Notes under the pieces: model-generated | Database searches by the model: none | What the model was told of the DNA's origin: nothing | What the model saw: the letters and a program-made list of their open reading frames with translations, nothing else | Translations under genes and position numbers: made by a program | NCBI GenBank assembly: GCA_006386115.1 | Contig: VFIW01000153.1 | Coordinates: 20,797 to 84,796, forward strand | DNA: 64,000 bases | Source: Globisporangium splendens | Taxonomy: Eukaryota > Oomycota > Peronosporomycetes > Pythiales > Pythiaceae | Direction of reading: 5' to 3' | In this document: positions 40,690-52,198 of the stretch, piece after piece | Layout: each line of letters begins with the position of its first letter | Position numbering within the stretch: the stretch's first letter is position 1

Positions 40690-41880
40690 TTCTCCAACTG
40701 GACCACATCACTTGAAGGCAGACCAAATATAGTAGTGTGGTACACACCAAACCAGGAGTTTCCTAAACTAAACACAAGAAACAAAACCGCCATTCAGAAT
40801 TTTGAACGCCATGGCCACCGTGGACACGCTTCGATCGCTGGAGCACGAAATTCTTCACAATGAGGACCTTCGTAGTCGTGAGGTGTTCTTAGCCGCGCTT
40901 CGCTCTCTCCAGCATGAGCAGCAGCGCGCACAGACTGCGGAGAACGCCCTCGCGCAGGAACGCCAACGTGCCAGTGCTGCTGAAGAGCGTGCCAGTGCTG
41001 CTGATGCGCGCGGAGACCGCATGGAGACCACACTGACAGAGATTAGAGACGAGCTCCGTCAAGTGCACAGCTATGCACGCAGGACACACAACACGCTCAC
41101 GGCCGCTGTGGACAAGTCATCCCAGCTCTTCAATGCACTCTCACACAGCCATCCCAAATCAATCGTCAATCCACGCGAGCAAAAACTCCAGCCAGGGATT
41201 GCAGTGCTTGATGTGTCCGCGTGTCCTAAGCAGCGCCGCATTTACGGCAGTGAAAGACCACGTCTGTACAAGATGATCGAGGGACAGCGAGACAAGCATG
41301 TGAATCCTACAATCAAAGAGCTGGAAAAAGAAGGAGGCTTCGTTGTCCGAAGTTGGCAGTACTACCCGAATGGCATCACACACCGCGACAACCTCAAGCG
41401 CAACCTGGACGATTGGCTTCAAGAGCAGGTATGACCATGGTTTATGACGTGAAATACTACGCTTGAACTAACAGACACGTTCTCCTCTCTCGTCAAGCCC
41501 AGTGCGGAGCCCGCGCAAAAGAAGTCGCGTCGTTCATCAAAATCGCTGTGTACGGGTTCAATCCCGACTGCGGTTTCGATGCGGAGAGATTCTTAGGTTA
41601 CTTCGACATGATCGTAGATGAAGCGGTGCGTATGCCTGTGGAGTATGGCCGAGAGGCGTATCCGATTGAGGCCGTACCGGTAGCTCGCTTTCTTGTCGAA
41701 GCACAATAGTAGAGGTATCGTTACTCTTTGGTCCTGATACCAAGTCCATGAGTACACCCGTCGGTCCGCGCGCGATCTTGATACCAAGTATATGAGTATA
41801 CCCGTTGGTCGCTCTTGCAATCTTTATCTGACCAACAACTCCCCAAATCCAGAATACAATCAGAAACGAGAAAGTACTAG
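40690..41880 (+). repeat. Gene C duplication, right copy (loop of P1)
   Basis: Inverted counterpart of 28,241-29,515. It fills most of the loop of palindrome P1. Only one copy exists in the loop, so it is not part of the arms. Confidence 0.85.
40811..41709 (+). CDS. Coiled-coil DUF3627-like gene C, copy 2 (two exons)
   Basis: Exon 1 runs 40,811-41,428, the intron 41,429-41,502 (74 bp) and exon 2 41,503-41,709. The product is about 274 residues, 28 fewer than copy 1. The difference is exactly four heptads of the ASAAEER series. The rest is nearly identical (NPREQKLQ against NPRGRKFQ, RPRLYK against WPRLYK). Frame, splice sites and stop are intact, so it may be expressed. Its upstream 110 bp is also conserved with copy 1 and may hold the promoter. 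Confidence 0.72.
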
Positions 41881-42283
41881 GCTGATGCATCTGAACTGAT
41901 GAGCAAGCATCGAAGGTTCGACAATGGACAACTCCGGAAGACGGACGAGAGCACGAAACATTGTCGAAGAGTGTTCCAGTTCTAGTGAGGTAGCCCGTTG
42001 TGATGCTACTTTCTTCTTTCCAGGTTGACTGGTGCTGAAGGGTCTTTTTCGTCTCTAGAATTTAGGGATCCTAAACAATACACGACCGTTTATGGCGCGG
42101 AAACATGAAGAGTGGACAAAGAATCGATGCTGTCCTCGGTCTCTTCGATTCGAGATAAACCCGATGCTAAGTGGTCTGTAGAGTCGTCATGGCGATAACT
42201 AGACACCCCCAGCCAGGCAACATTTTTAGTTTTTCGCACAGACGTTGAAGAGTGCAAGGTGGAAATCGATTGAAAGGTCGTCT
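41710..42283. other. Loop end of P1
   Basis: Downstream flank of gene C (including its two-unit repeat), about 180 bp of unique sequence, and the beginning of the right arm at about 42,058. No gene seen. Confidence 0.4.
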
Positions 42284-43062
42284 TCATTCCGTGCATGTCA
42301 AGGCATGGTGGTACGTGCCGCCCAGCATCTCGGCAACGCGTTGCAGCACCTGAAGATTGATGCTGCCAAACCCCACAGCAAACGCCTCACGCCCAGATTC
42401 GCCGCAACTCTGTCGCAGAGAAATGGTCAACTGTTCGCCGGGACCCTGATCTTCGGGCTGTCCACCCGAGAAAAACACACAATGGGTCTGTATGTCTTGA
42501 AATCGTTACGCGAGAGCACTCCGTTGGCAGCATTCAGACCAGCGCTGTACCACGTGCCCCCCCCTCCGCAAAACCAAAGCGATGCGTTTCCCCTGTCCAT
42601 GGTATTCTGGATTTCATATTCAATGCTTGCGCCACTGTCAAACGTCACGACCGATACCAAGTCGAGCGAGGCGCCTGGAGCGAAGCGATTGGACAAGTAC
42701 TAGTGCCACGCGGCCATCAACATGTCCCACGTCGAACCTGACATGGACCCCGAGCAATCCAATACAAACACCTGGTGCCTCTTCTTCAACTGTTCCTTCA
42801 GTCCCCACTTTCTCGACATCGGATTTCATTTCACTGCAACGTTTGCTGAATCATTTCATGGCTTCGACTCTTTTATCCTTTGCCTTTAGTTTTTCCTTCA
42901 GCACCTCCGGGTCATCAAAATGGATCCGCTTACAGGCATCTCCATGTTTGCGCCGTCCTTTCTCGTTGTAATACCGACAGATCTTCGATGCGCTAGGAGA
43001 CAGTTCTGCCCTGAGTTTCGCCAGCTCTGCTTGAAGAGCATCGGCACGGAGTGAGCTGGCAA
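42284..43062 (-). pseudogene. CCCH finger-von Willebrand A protein, decayed, copy 2
   Basis: Inverted copy of 39,630-40,406. It has the same Cys-to-Arg change, TGA and TAG. The G-run here is eight (42,557-42,564), which keeps the vWA frame, but a one-base deletion at about 42,477 (ACACACAATGG against ACACCACAATGG) breaks it a little further on. Common lesions predate the duplication and private ones follow it. Confidence 0.75.
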
Positions 43063-43588
43063 ATGTTGTGTTTTCTGTGGTCGATTATTGTCCCATCGTC
43101 AGTGATTGTTTATCGAGGTGATAACCGAGGAAGAGTCTTGAACGAGCAAGGCAGAGAGGAAGCAAGCAAGCAGGGAGCTTGCACTTGTGTGGTCTTTTCG
43201 GTGGGGTGTTTACTGCACTGTCGAAAGCGTAATGTGGCCGAGTTTAGACGTCACGCGTTCCTGGCACGAATGATATGCCGTTGCAATACAAATTTTCGTT
43301 GGGTCTTATCGTCCTGTGGGATATTTCTTGATCTTGGAGGACGACACTTGGACAATCATACAATACGCGGGTCTTGATTGATCGAAATGAGATGAACTTG
43401 AAAAACCGTTGATAGGCAGAGGTGGCGCGTCACGTGGTTTGTGTACCTAGGACGTGGAAGATCGAAGCATGCGCCTGATCACGCGTTCGAGGCTAGGCAA
43501 TCATTACCACAGAGTCAAATGTATATAGTGAAGAAAAGAATCGCAAACAGTTGTCTCTGAAGTCTCTTGATTTGTATATATGCTGTTG
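43063..43588. other. Between the vWA pseudogene and SET copy 2
   Basis: Inverted copy of 39,099-39,629. No firm gene. The left arm of palindrome P2 starts within it, at about 43,557. Confidence 0.35.
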
Positions 43589-44260
43589 TTACTGGGACTT
43601 GTTGTAAATCCTATATCCACGACTGTACGTAGTGTACAGTTCTCCACCTGCTTTGATAGGTTTTGTTACCTCCAGATATAGAGAGTGCTTCTCTCCTGGA
43701 CACTTGATGATTGTACAGTTCTTGCGGCATTTTGGTTTGGTTCTCTCTTCCCTGTTGACAAAGCTCGCAAGTCCTTCTCCTTGTTTTGGAGACCGAATCC
43801 CATCGAGAAATCCAGAGCGAACATCAATTGCATATGACGGGTCGTCTGGAATTGACGCGGTCTTCTCACCCGAATACCATGTTACGATATCGCCAGGTTG
43901 GAAGTCTTGGAGAGCGAATACGCCATTACCAGCACCCTCAATGTTGGACTGACGATAAGCTAGAAGAGGAGATCGGCACCCAAATACCCCGTGCTCATTC
44001 GCATCATCCACGCCTGTGTAGCTGTAATGCTTCTTCACCGGACGCCTCGCAGCATTCTTCTTCTCACGATACCTAGCGGTGTATTCGCGTTGCCTGCGTC
44101 GTTTCTCTTCAATGCAAGTCTTTTGAGCACGCAGCGTGACTGTCGCGCCATGATGGCGTTTGCAGTGCTGACGGAGACTGTTCAGCTTGTCGTACGCAAT
44201 GGAGCACCCCTCTTGTGGGCAGACGTACTTGTTGTCGGTAGTGAAAACAAGTACAGCCAT
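43589..44260 (-). CDS. C2H2 zinc finger-SET protein, copy 2
   Basis: ATG at 44,260. The protein is the same as copies 1 and 3, with the finger at residues 14-36 and the SET domain at about 95-220. It is convergent with the vWA pseudogene copy and divergent from gene B copy 2. Identity at protein level across three copies points to very recent duplication or continuing gene conversion. Confidence 0.8.
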   Translation of the reverse strand: MAVLVFTTDNKYVCPQEGCSIAYDKLNSLRQHCKRHHGATVTLRAQKTCIEEKRRRQREYTARYREKKNAARRPVKKHYSYTGVDDANEHGVFGCRSPLLAYRQSNIEGAGNGVFALQDFQPGDIVTWYSGEKTASIPDDPSYAIDVRSGFLDGIRSPKQGEGLASFVNREERTKPKCRKNCTIIKCPGEKHSLYLEVTKPIKAGGELYTTYSRGYRIYNKSQ

Positions 44261-45148
44261 TCTCTTCCAGTTGTCAACTTCCTGAGTGAGACGAAAGACG
44301 ACAGCATTCAGTCGTCAAATGTTTGGGTGAGACGAAACTTGACAATGTGCGGTGCACTGATTGGGTGCAAGTTCATCTGTGATGAATCCCAGCGTTTCTA
44401 TTGGCCTAAATCCATCACAGTAGCAAGAGAAAGGACGCTGCCGCATTCGACCTCTCACTCTATTCACTTTCAGAGAGAAGGACAGCAACATACTCATTCT
44501 ATCGAATGCGAACAGCCAAGAAGAGATGGATCTTTTTGGCAGATAAGGCAGAGAGGAATTTCCATAACACAGTGCATATGTCCTGTTTTGACCCTGTGGG
44601 GTGTCGAAAAAGCAATAGGGGGGGGGTTGATAAATGGCAACTGACCTCATGTCATTTTCGGATTCGTTGGCGGCGTCACCCAACTTTGAATTGTGGTGGA
44701 GACCTGAACGAAAACACGCTATCAAACTAATAAACAACTCATTAAACATGTCTTGAGCGCTTCAATTGGGAAGTTGTCCTCATAGCGGCGCGTTCAGCGT
44801 GGTGCACCTGAATCAGTCTCCCGCGTTCGTCATGAAGCTGCATGCGCTCGGAGTAGTGTGTCTGAGAGTCAGTCTCGAGACCTGTGCTTCTAGTTCAGTG
44901 ATGTGCTTCTTCAGGAACTCGTTCTCACTCGCTTCGCTGCTGCTCTGCATGTTGCTTGCCTACTTGTGGATGAAGTTGATGAAGTTGATGAATGCGCGCG
45001 CAAAGAATCGTTTGGTTTGAGTTTGGCAACTGCAAGTGTTTTAAACTGTGTTTCCTCAGACTCAGATGCATTCAGCCAATGCATTTTGTACTGGTGCCTG
45101 AGTCTCTCTGCACACACAGTTTGCAATTTTGAAAGTGAAGAGACCATC
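44261..45148. other. Divergent region between SET copy 2 and gene B copy 2
   Basis: Inverted equivalent of 37,540-38,426, with the same small frameshifted coiled-coil ORF on the minus strand (about 44,750-44,950). No other gene. Confidence 0.4.
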
Positions 45149-46239
45149 ATGGCGCTCGTTGCCCTACAGCACCGACTTGACAACGCCCTGCGCGACCTCG
45201 AGCACGAACATGACCTCCGGACGCGCCTTGAGGCGGATCTCGACCGTGAGCGCGAAGCCCGCACGCGCCTTGAGGCGGATCTCGCACGCCTAAGCGACGC
45301 ACACCACGAAGCGCTCGCACAACTCAAAGACGCACACGAAGAGCTCGCTCGACTCAATCGCGAGCACCGCGAAGAGCTCGCACGCCTAAGCGACGCACAC
45401 CACGAAGCGCTCGCACAACTCAAAGACGCACACGAAGAGCTCGCTCGACTCAATCGCGAGCACCGCGAAGAGCTCGCACGCGTCAACGACGCACACCACG
45501 AATCGCTTCGCACGCGTCAACGACGCACACCACGAATCGCTCGTCGCAATGCGCTCGTACAGCTCAATCGCGAGCACCGGCGCGACATCTGTGGACGCAT
45601 CGACCGTGTGCTTGGCGCGAACGCTCAGATCAGTAACCGACTGACCGATTTGCAGCGCGTAGCAAAGAGAGAGAAAGGGACGACTGCGCCGAGCCGACCT
45701 CTCGAGCACTACTACCTCTTGACAGAATTTGACAGCGAACAGCAGTCCAAGAGCATCAGGTGCACGTCGGGCCAGAAGCAATACTGTGTTGAGCAACGCA
45801 CCGAGCTGATATTGGATGGTGGGCACCCGCTTCGCCTTTGCAAGTCTGGTAACGGGATCGATTTGCGCCAGTACGTAAAAACACACACAAATCAGCGCAT
45901 CAAGGACTCTCTGGACCCCGAGTATCGTCCTCTGGTAAGTGTTTGCTTTATTTGATGTATGCTACAGTTGCGGTATTAATCTAAGGTATAGAAACGACGT
46001 AGAGCCGCGATCTGCGCCCCCACTGCACAGCAATCTGGTGGACATGGCGACCGGGAACAAACATTAGCTACGACGAGTTCCGCGGGTTCATCGACGAAGC
46101 CATCCATGCGTTCAACGAGCTCTCACCTCTCCTCGCTGCGAACGACTGGTCTCGCCTCGTACTTGAAGAGAGAATCGATGACGAGTTCGTCGATCTGATC
46201 CGAGACGATGACGAAGAAGAGTCAGACATAGAGATATAG
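45149..46239 (+). CDS. Coiled-coil DUF3627-like gene B, copy 2 (two exons)
   Basis: Exon 1 runs 45,149-45,934 (262 codons), the intron 45,935-46,002 (68 bp) and exon 2 46,003-46,239. The product is about 340 residues, 33 longer than copy 1. The extra length is 11-residue coil units plus a ~36-bp block (about 45,508-45,543). In that block a repeat unit is read in a different frame (TRQRRTPRIARR), giving a basic patch before the normal frame resumes. The C-terminal domain and exon 2 are unchanged. Splice sites are intact. Confidence 0.7.
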
Positions 46240-47039
46240 ATGCAAACACGTATATTATTTTGGTAAGTGAAAAATGCACAGATGCTCAACTCCTTGCCTA
46301 CTGCATTCTCGCTACAAAGACCGGATGGTTGCTTGTCGTTGGGAGATTCGGTCGAATGAATTCATTTTGAGTGATGTTAGCGCGAGAAAAGCGCGAGAAA
46401 AAACTCTGCTAACAACGGATCTCATAAACTACGCAATACTCGGACCAGGCTGAAAAACTACTGAGGACTCTCATTGCTCGGCGCGAGATACCCTCAGGTC
46501 CGCAGCCTCGAGAAGGCAAATATGTGCTGGTCAGTCTTTTTTTTCTGTTTGTTTTGTGTTTCTTGATGCTTCGGTGCTGGTTGATCCCTCACCTCACCTC
46601 ATCTCAAATGATCTTACAAGTTGCCATGAGATACCATAGCACCAAACAACTCAGAGATGGCCTTCTGTTTTTTGATTCGGGCCGATACTCTGAGTGAACT
46701 TAGACCGCCTGACAATCTCGGAGAAGGTATCTCCGGGCAAAGATGTCGTTCAAGTTCGATTCACTTTGTATATTATATTCAAATAATAAATACAACTCAA
46801 AATAACTATCAGTTAATTTTGGAAATGTTGAACTGTGTCGTGATGATTGTACCGTGTGATGGCAGTAGTACAGTGTTTTTACGATAATACCGAATGTTGA
46901 CGGTAATGCTGATTCTGATTCTGACTCTGATGAAGTGTTTTAAATACTTGCCACACCCAATACAAATTTTCAAATTGACATTCATTCTGTTTTCCTTCAC
47001 ATCGACTTCCTTCATTCAACAAGAAGAAACAAAGCAAAA
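46240..47039. other. Intergenic between genes B and A (unit 2)
   Basis: Inverted equivalent of 35,759-36,547. It contains the Fanzor remnant (46,617-46,745) and the AT-rich upstream region of gene A. Confidence 0.5.
46617..46745 (-). repeat. Fanzor right-end remnant, unit 2
   Basis: Reverse-oriented copy of the remnant at 36,058-36,185, with the same open C-terminal frame and hairpin. Confidence 0.75.
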
Positions 47040-47773
47040 ATGCCAAGTGACGACGTGCTCCAAGCCGAAAACGCGTTGCTCCGTGAACAATTGCGCGTTG
47101 CGCAAGACCAACTGCGTGTGAAGGATGAACATATCAGTCAATTGGTGCGCACGAAGGATGACCAACTACGCGCAAAAGATGACCAATTGCGCGTTGCGCA
47201 AGACCAACTGCGCGCGAAGAATGAGCACATCACGCTTCTAATCCAAACTCACCATCGCGAACGCATGCGTCTCATCGACGGCATTGATGGCAAAGTCGAT
47301 TCGCTCTTGACAGCACACGAGACAACGCACGCGATATTGGGTAGGATTGAAGAGCGCATTGCGACCCGCCCGATCAACTCGAAGATGCATCATGGTTTTG
47401 CTGTCCTCCTTCGAGAGAAAGGTCCGTCGAGCGGTAAATACGAGTTGCGATTCATTTCCGGACAGCAAGCGTATGTGAAGCGCAGGCTTGCACAAGCTCT
47501 TGATCACGAAGTATTGGTGCCGTTCAAGCTCGTTGGGAACGGCATCAATATGCGCAACAACTTCGTGAGCTTAGCGAATCAACGTCTTGTTGAGACTCTT
47601 GGTGTCACGGTATGTGCATTTATTTATTTGTTATGTTTTACGTTGTCTAATACGTCTTTTTGCTGCCAGGATAGGAAGCGGAAGCGAGCGATATTTTCTT
47701 CCGATGCTGTCGTTCACAGTGGGTTGACTATGAGCAAGACTTCCCGCCTGAAACAATTAAAGATAGTATAGGC
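47040..47773 (+). pseudogene. Coiled-coil DUF3627-like gene A, copy 2, cut by LINE L3
   Basis: Exon 1 runs 47,040-47,609 and is the same as copy 1. The intron is 65 bp if it ends at the TAG of 47,672-47,674, or 60 bp if it ends at CAG (47,669). The longer choice puts exon 2 in a frame (GFYSQWVDYEQDF-like: R.QWVDYEQDFPPETIKD) that continues after the insertion in copy 3. The shorter choice stops at 47,771. Exon 2 is interrupted after …GATAGTATAGGC at 47,773 by LINE L3. The 3' remainder is not found behind L3, so this copy has lost its end. Confidence 0.7.
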
Positions 47774-47866
47774 ATCGTGTGGAGCAACCTGGAGCAGCGT
47801 ATCATCAAAGCAATACTGAGAGTAAGTTGAGCAGAGAAGCGGCAAGTACGAAGATATCGGCAAAAG

Positions 47867-49963
47867 TTGGAGGATCAGCAGCACCGACCGGCAAACCGCA
47901 CAAGGCGTCAGCTGATCGAAGAACAAGCAAACGCGGCAAGGGAGGCAGCAGAGTTCAAATTCGGCAAGTATATGCAAGCAACGCAGGGGGATGTTCGTCA
48001 CTTCTTTCGGAGGATCGCCAACTGGCAGCGGGATCAAACAATTTCGCGATTGGAACCGACCCCCGGAAGGTACCACCCACCAAACGCGAGTCTAGCGGAC
48101 ATCATGGGGGCTGAGTGGCACCAAGTCACCGGCCAGAGCCATGCTACGGTCCCTCCGCACAAGGCTGAACTGCGATTTGATGCACTGGTGTACATTCCGG
48201 AAACTCGGAAAGTCACGGAAGTGCAAAACCAAGACTTGATGGCACCCATTACCGAAAAAGAAGTACGAGAGGCAATCGCGGCTTTACATCGGCATAAGGC
48301 AGGTGGCGTGGACAGTCTGAACAATGACTTCTACAAGGATTGCGAGGATGCGATGGTCGACGTTTTGGTGCGGAAATTCAACAACATCCAACGCGGGGCA
48401 CCCATGCCAAGATCATTCGGTCAAGGAATCGTTATTCCGTTGCGCAAGAAAGGAGATTCGTCAAATCCCCTCGATTACAGACCGATCACTCTGCTTACGA
48501 CCACATACAAGTTGTTTGCAAAAGTCCTAGCAACAAGGCTGCAAGACATCCTTCTGTGGATCATCGGTGAAGAACAACAAGGATTCGTACGCGACCGACT
48601 GATGGAGAACGCGATCCTCATCATGCAAGCCGCATTGGACAAAGCGTACCACAACAGTGCTGAAGGGTTGGACGACGCTCCGGGAATTGCGATGTTTGAT
48701 TTCATGAAGGCTTACGACACATTGGACAGAGATTTTCTGTACCTTGTGCTGAGCAAGTTCGGCTTTGGTCGACAATTTGTGGATTTAGTACGTCGAATGC
48801 ACTCGGACACTACAGCGCAGTACCTGGTGAACGGTGAAGTGTCGAGAGAATGGGAGGTCAAGTTGGGAATTCGTCAAGGTTGCCCCCTCTCCCCTCTCCT
48901 GTTTATCGTTGCCGCGGAGATTCTCGCACTGGCAATACAACAAGACCCCCATCTAGAAGGTATTCGCGTGACCAGATCCGGAGCAGAACCCCATCTTATT
49001 TCGACATTCGTCGATGACTCCGCCGTCTTTTTGAAACAAGGGAAACAGCTGCCTCGACTGATGCAGCTGCTGTCCGAGTTCGGCCAGCAATCAGGTCTGC
49101 ACGTGCAACGAACGAAAAGCAGCTATATCTGTCTCAACACAGCAGTAGTCCATGAACAAAGATGCGGCATTCCGGTCCTGAAGCATGGAGAGACGGTAAG
49201 GTACCTTGGCATCCAAATAGGTACCGGGAACATCACACAAGCTAATTGGGAGGACCGCCTGCAAAAGCTCCGAACCAGATTGATCATCGCGGCCAAAGTC
49301 TCCAACAGTGTGGCGGGGAGAGTGCTGATACTGAATTCGGTCTTACTGCCGTCGATTCTGTTCACTGCCGGCTACATCAAGCCCCCAGCGAAAGTCGTGG
49401 ATCAGCTAGTGAATCTACAAAAGCAATTTTTGTGGAAATCGACACTCGGCACAGACGGCACGAGGCACAAGGTGAGTCCTTCCCTGCTCTACTTGCCGGT
49501 CAAGGAAGGAGGCATAGGTCTCTATTCAATACCTCTTGCAATAAAGCGACAAGCGATGCGGCGGACAACTCGGTGGATACTGCGAGCGCGAGACAAGTAT
49601 ACAGAGGCTTGGCATGAGCAGGTTCATCAGGACAAAAGTCAACACCGGGGATGTTGCGCGATTTCACCAAAGGAGCGATGCCAGAACGCACAGACAAGGC
49701 TGTACCAGACGAGCAATATCCACAGACTCGGGTGGGAGTATCTCTGTGAAGACTTGGTGGCGGCAGAGAGACGCAATCCCGCGTGGAAAGACGATCTGAA
49801 GCAGCAAATGGAATCCTTGCTACCGACCCTGGACCTCGAGTGGAGATCAGACGGACGTGCAGGTGTGTATTTTGGGAGAAACCTGAGCAGACGATTCATC
49901 AACTATCAGAAGAGACTCGAGCCTTCTGGCCATCCTTTCAGTGGAACGATAACCCCTGGATAA
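47867..49963 (+). pseudogene. LINE L3 reverse transcriptase
   Basis: 698 codons without a stop. RT motifs in order: PLRKKGDSSNPLDYRPITLL, GFVRDRLMENAILIMQAALDKA, FDFMKAYDTLDRDF (A), GIRQGCPLSPLL (B), STFVDDSAVFLK (C, FVDD) and the thumb. The frame ends early because GAGAAACC here has one A fewer than L2 (GAGAAAACC). The endonuclease is absent. Confidence 0.85.
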
Positions 49964-51822
49964 TCGACAGTCAAGGCGAGCAGTATACAGTCAAAACGGT
50001 TCCTTTCCTGAAGGAATGCAATTTGGCCAGCTTCAACGTGAGACGGGAAGAAGAGCGAGTGTTCTCCGTGCGGATACCAACCATGACGGCGACTCTCACG
50101 TTCAAACGAATGACCACCTTGCGAAAACTTGTAACCAGCATCATTCTATGCTCACCGGAGATAGAAATCGATGCAGGCAACCAGTTGAACAGTCACCAGG
50201 AGCCGTGGAGCAGGAAACACACAAAACGAGAGTACAAGTGGATCAGCAATGGCATGGGAACCATCATCGCGGTGCCAGTATCGGAGGGGAGCCACACGGA
50301 CTACATTCAGATGCAACGGCAAGCAGACGGAGTTCTCTGGACAGTGACCGACTGGGCTGGGGGTGCTATCTGTCAACAAGACGTGGCAATGATCGAAGAA
50401 GAAATAAAGACTACAGGGTGGAGATTCAAACCGCACCCGCTCACGACTCACTGTCCGTGGCTGGTGCACGAACGCACTCCCCCAAATAGTATCCAGAAGA
50501 CAATTGACCGAGCACGAACACGGAGGTTGCACAGCAAGTTGTATCAAGGTCTCGGAGGACTCATAGACAAGCTCAACGAAGTCGCGAAAACTGACCAGTG
50601 GTACAGCCATGTGCAGTATCGACTACCAGCAGATCTATGGGAACAACGAGGATGCCTTACGCCGTATCAGATGTGGACGACATACCGGATCTCTACGATG
50701 CAGCTCAACCTATTCCATCCGGGAAGGATCGAGTCTTCGGCGTGCCCAAGCAATGCCGGATGTGGGGAGACAAAAGAAACTATCTCGCACATAGTGTGGA
50801 ATTGCAAGCGAGCGCAAGCCGTGTGGACCGCCTTCCTCGGGCGATGGACGGGTCGAACATTGACGGAGCAAGCACTCAATCTCTTCCTACCTCATATTGC
50901 TAGTCGCACAGTCCCGCCAGGTCAACGATCTTTGCTCCGGGAATTGGAAAAGCACTTCGGGTTCATTACTCCGGAACACTCTGTAGCACTACAGAAACTT
51001 TGGTTTATCGTCACATCAAGCATCCCAGTTTTGCTGTGGAGAACGAGAGTGGAAATAGTGCATGAACGACAACATCTCACTATTGAAGAAAGTACCCAGC
51101 GAGTGTGGACAGCGTGTGTGATGCAAGTGCGGGCCGTGGCTCATCGGATGAGAACGCTCAAAGGAGAAAAGATCAATGCTATCTGCCCGAGCCAACTGCT
51201 CAGCGTACTGGAGAGACAAGACTTGTCGCGCCAACTGGAAGAATGGGCGACGGCGCGTCTGTATTTCGATGGAGGTGCACGCGGCAACCCAGGTCCAGGA
51301 GGCAGCGGATGGGCACTCATCTTCCTGAATGAACGCACCAATCAGTGGGAACTCAAAGCATGCGGCTATGCGTACATGGGACCAGAAGTCACGAACAATT
51401 GGTGCGAATACAGCGCGCTGAAAGATGGTCTGACATACAGTGCACACTACCTACAGCATTATGAAGTCAAGTTGGAAGTCTTCGGAGACAGCCAAACGAT
51501 TATCGCATCCCAGAACGGGTTCTCCTCAATACGCCAGACCAAGTTGCAGCCTCTAGCAGCTCGGGTAAATCAAATCATCGCCAACTTTGCGTGGACCTCC
51601 TGGAATCACACAAGACGAGAACAAAACAAGATGGCCGATCTTCTCGCCAATATGGCAATGAACTCCAAGAGTGCGAAGATACTCACCGACGAATCGCGGG
51701 GAAATGATCAAGTTGTTATGTCCCAAGTCGCAGCTCTACTCGACAATGACATCGGTGCCACACCGTCAAGACTTAGAAACACCTCACTGCCAGCAGTGTT
51801 AATGAGACTCAGGAATTCTTAA
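49880..51822 (+). pseudogene. LINE L3 connector and RNase H
   Basis: Open frame after the one-base deletion: PEQTIHQLSEETRAFWPSF, the connector zinc knuckle (CPSNAGCGETKETISHI), then RNase H with all four acids (FDGGARGNPG, WCEYSALKDG, FGDSQT, KMADLLAN). It ends at 51,822, followed by about 45 bp and the TC tail. Confidence 0.87.
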
Positions 51823-51869
51823 ACTGTGTGTAGATCATAAGTTAAATAGAATCACCTTCTCTCTCTCTC

Positions 51870-52147
51870 ATATGAATGCATTATTTGGGATTTTCACAAT
51901 CAAATCATTGAAGCCATCAAGCGACGCAGACCAGCGCTTCCGACAACGCGCTCGAAACGAAAGAAGCAATATTGAAAGCAGCGATTGAGCGTGAAAGCTT
52001 TGCCTCGCCATCTCCATTTCATGAAGTAAGATTAACTAGCCGCGATCGTTCTCTGCTAATGAGATCTTTCAGCTTTGCGTGCATAGGGTGATATGTATCG
52101 TCTATCTCTCTATCGTAAGTCTCTATTGATTCGCCTATACTATCTTT
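51870..52147. other. Spacer of palindrome P2 with two gene tails
   Basis: The minus strand from 52,147 to a TGA at 52,019-52,021 continues exon 2 of gene A in frame (DTYHPMHAKLKDLISRE), the part beyond LINE L4. The plus strand 51,871-51,975 is open (FHNQIIEAIKRRRPAL) and ends in TGA. It resembles the exon-2 tails of B (EFRGFIDEAI) and may be the end of another family member. Unique sequence lies between them. Confidence 0.55.
52133..52147. repeat. Target-site duplication of LINE L4, 3' side
   Basis: GCCTATACTATCTTT (15 bp), identical to 56,245-56,259 at the 5' side of L4. It proves insertion of L4 into gene A exon 2. Confidence 0.88.
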
Positions 52148-52198
52148 TTTTTAGAGAGAGAGAAGGTAATTCTATTTAACTTATGATCTACACACAGT

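Larger units (their letters stand above)
35167..47631. repeat. Giant palindrome P1
   Basis: Left arm ~35,167-40,632 and right arm ~42,058-47,631, inverted and almost identical over about 5.5 kb, around a ~1.4-kb loop that holds gene C copy 2. Each arm carries gene A, the Fanzor remnant, gene B, the SET gene and the vWA pseudogene. Differences are few: repeat number in gene B, a homopolymer, and rare substitutions. Confidence 0.9.
47774..51869 (+). mobile_element. LINE copy L3, 5'-truncated, most complete RT
   Basis: It starts inside ORF2 after the endonuclease (IVWSNLEQRIIKAIL) and ends with the TCTCTCTC tail at 51,869. It keeps the full RT, including the 110-residue block deleted in L1 and L2. 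One base is missing from an A-run at about 49,880, separating RT from the connector and RNase H. No duplicated target follows its 3' end. Confidence 0.88.
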
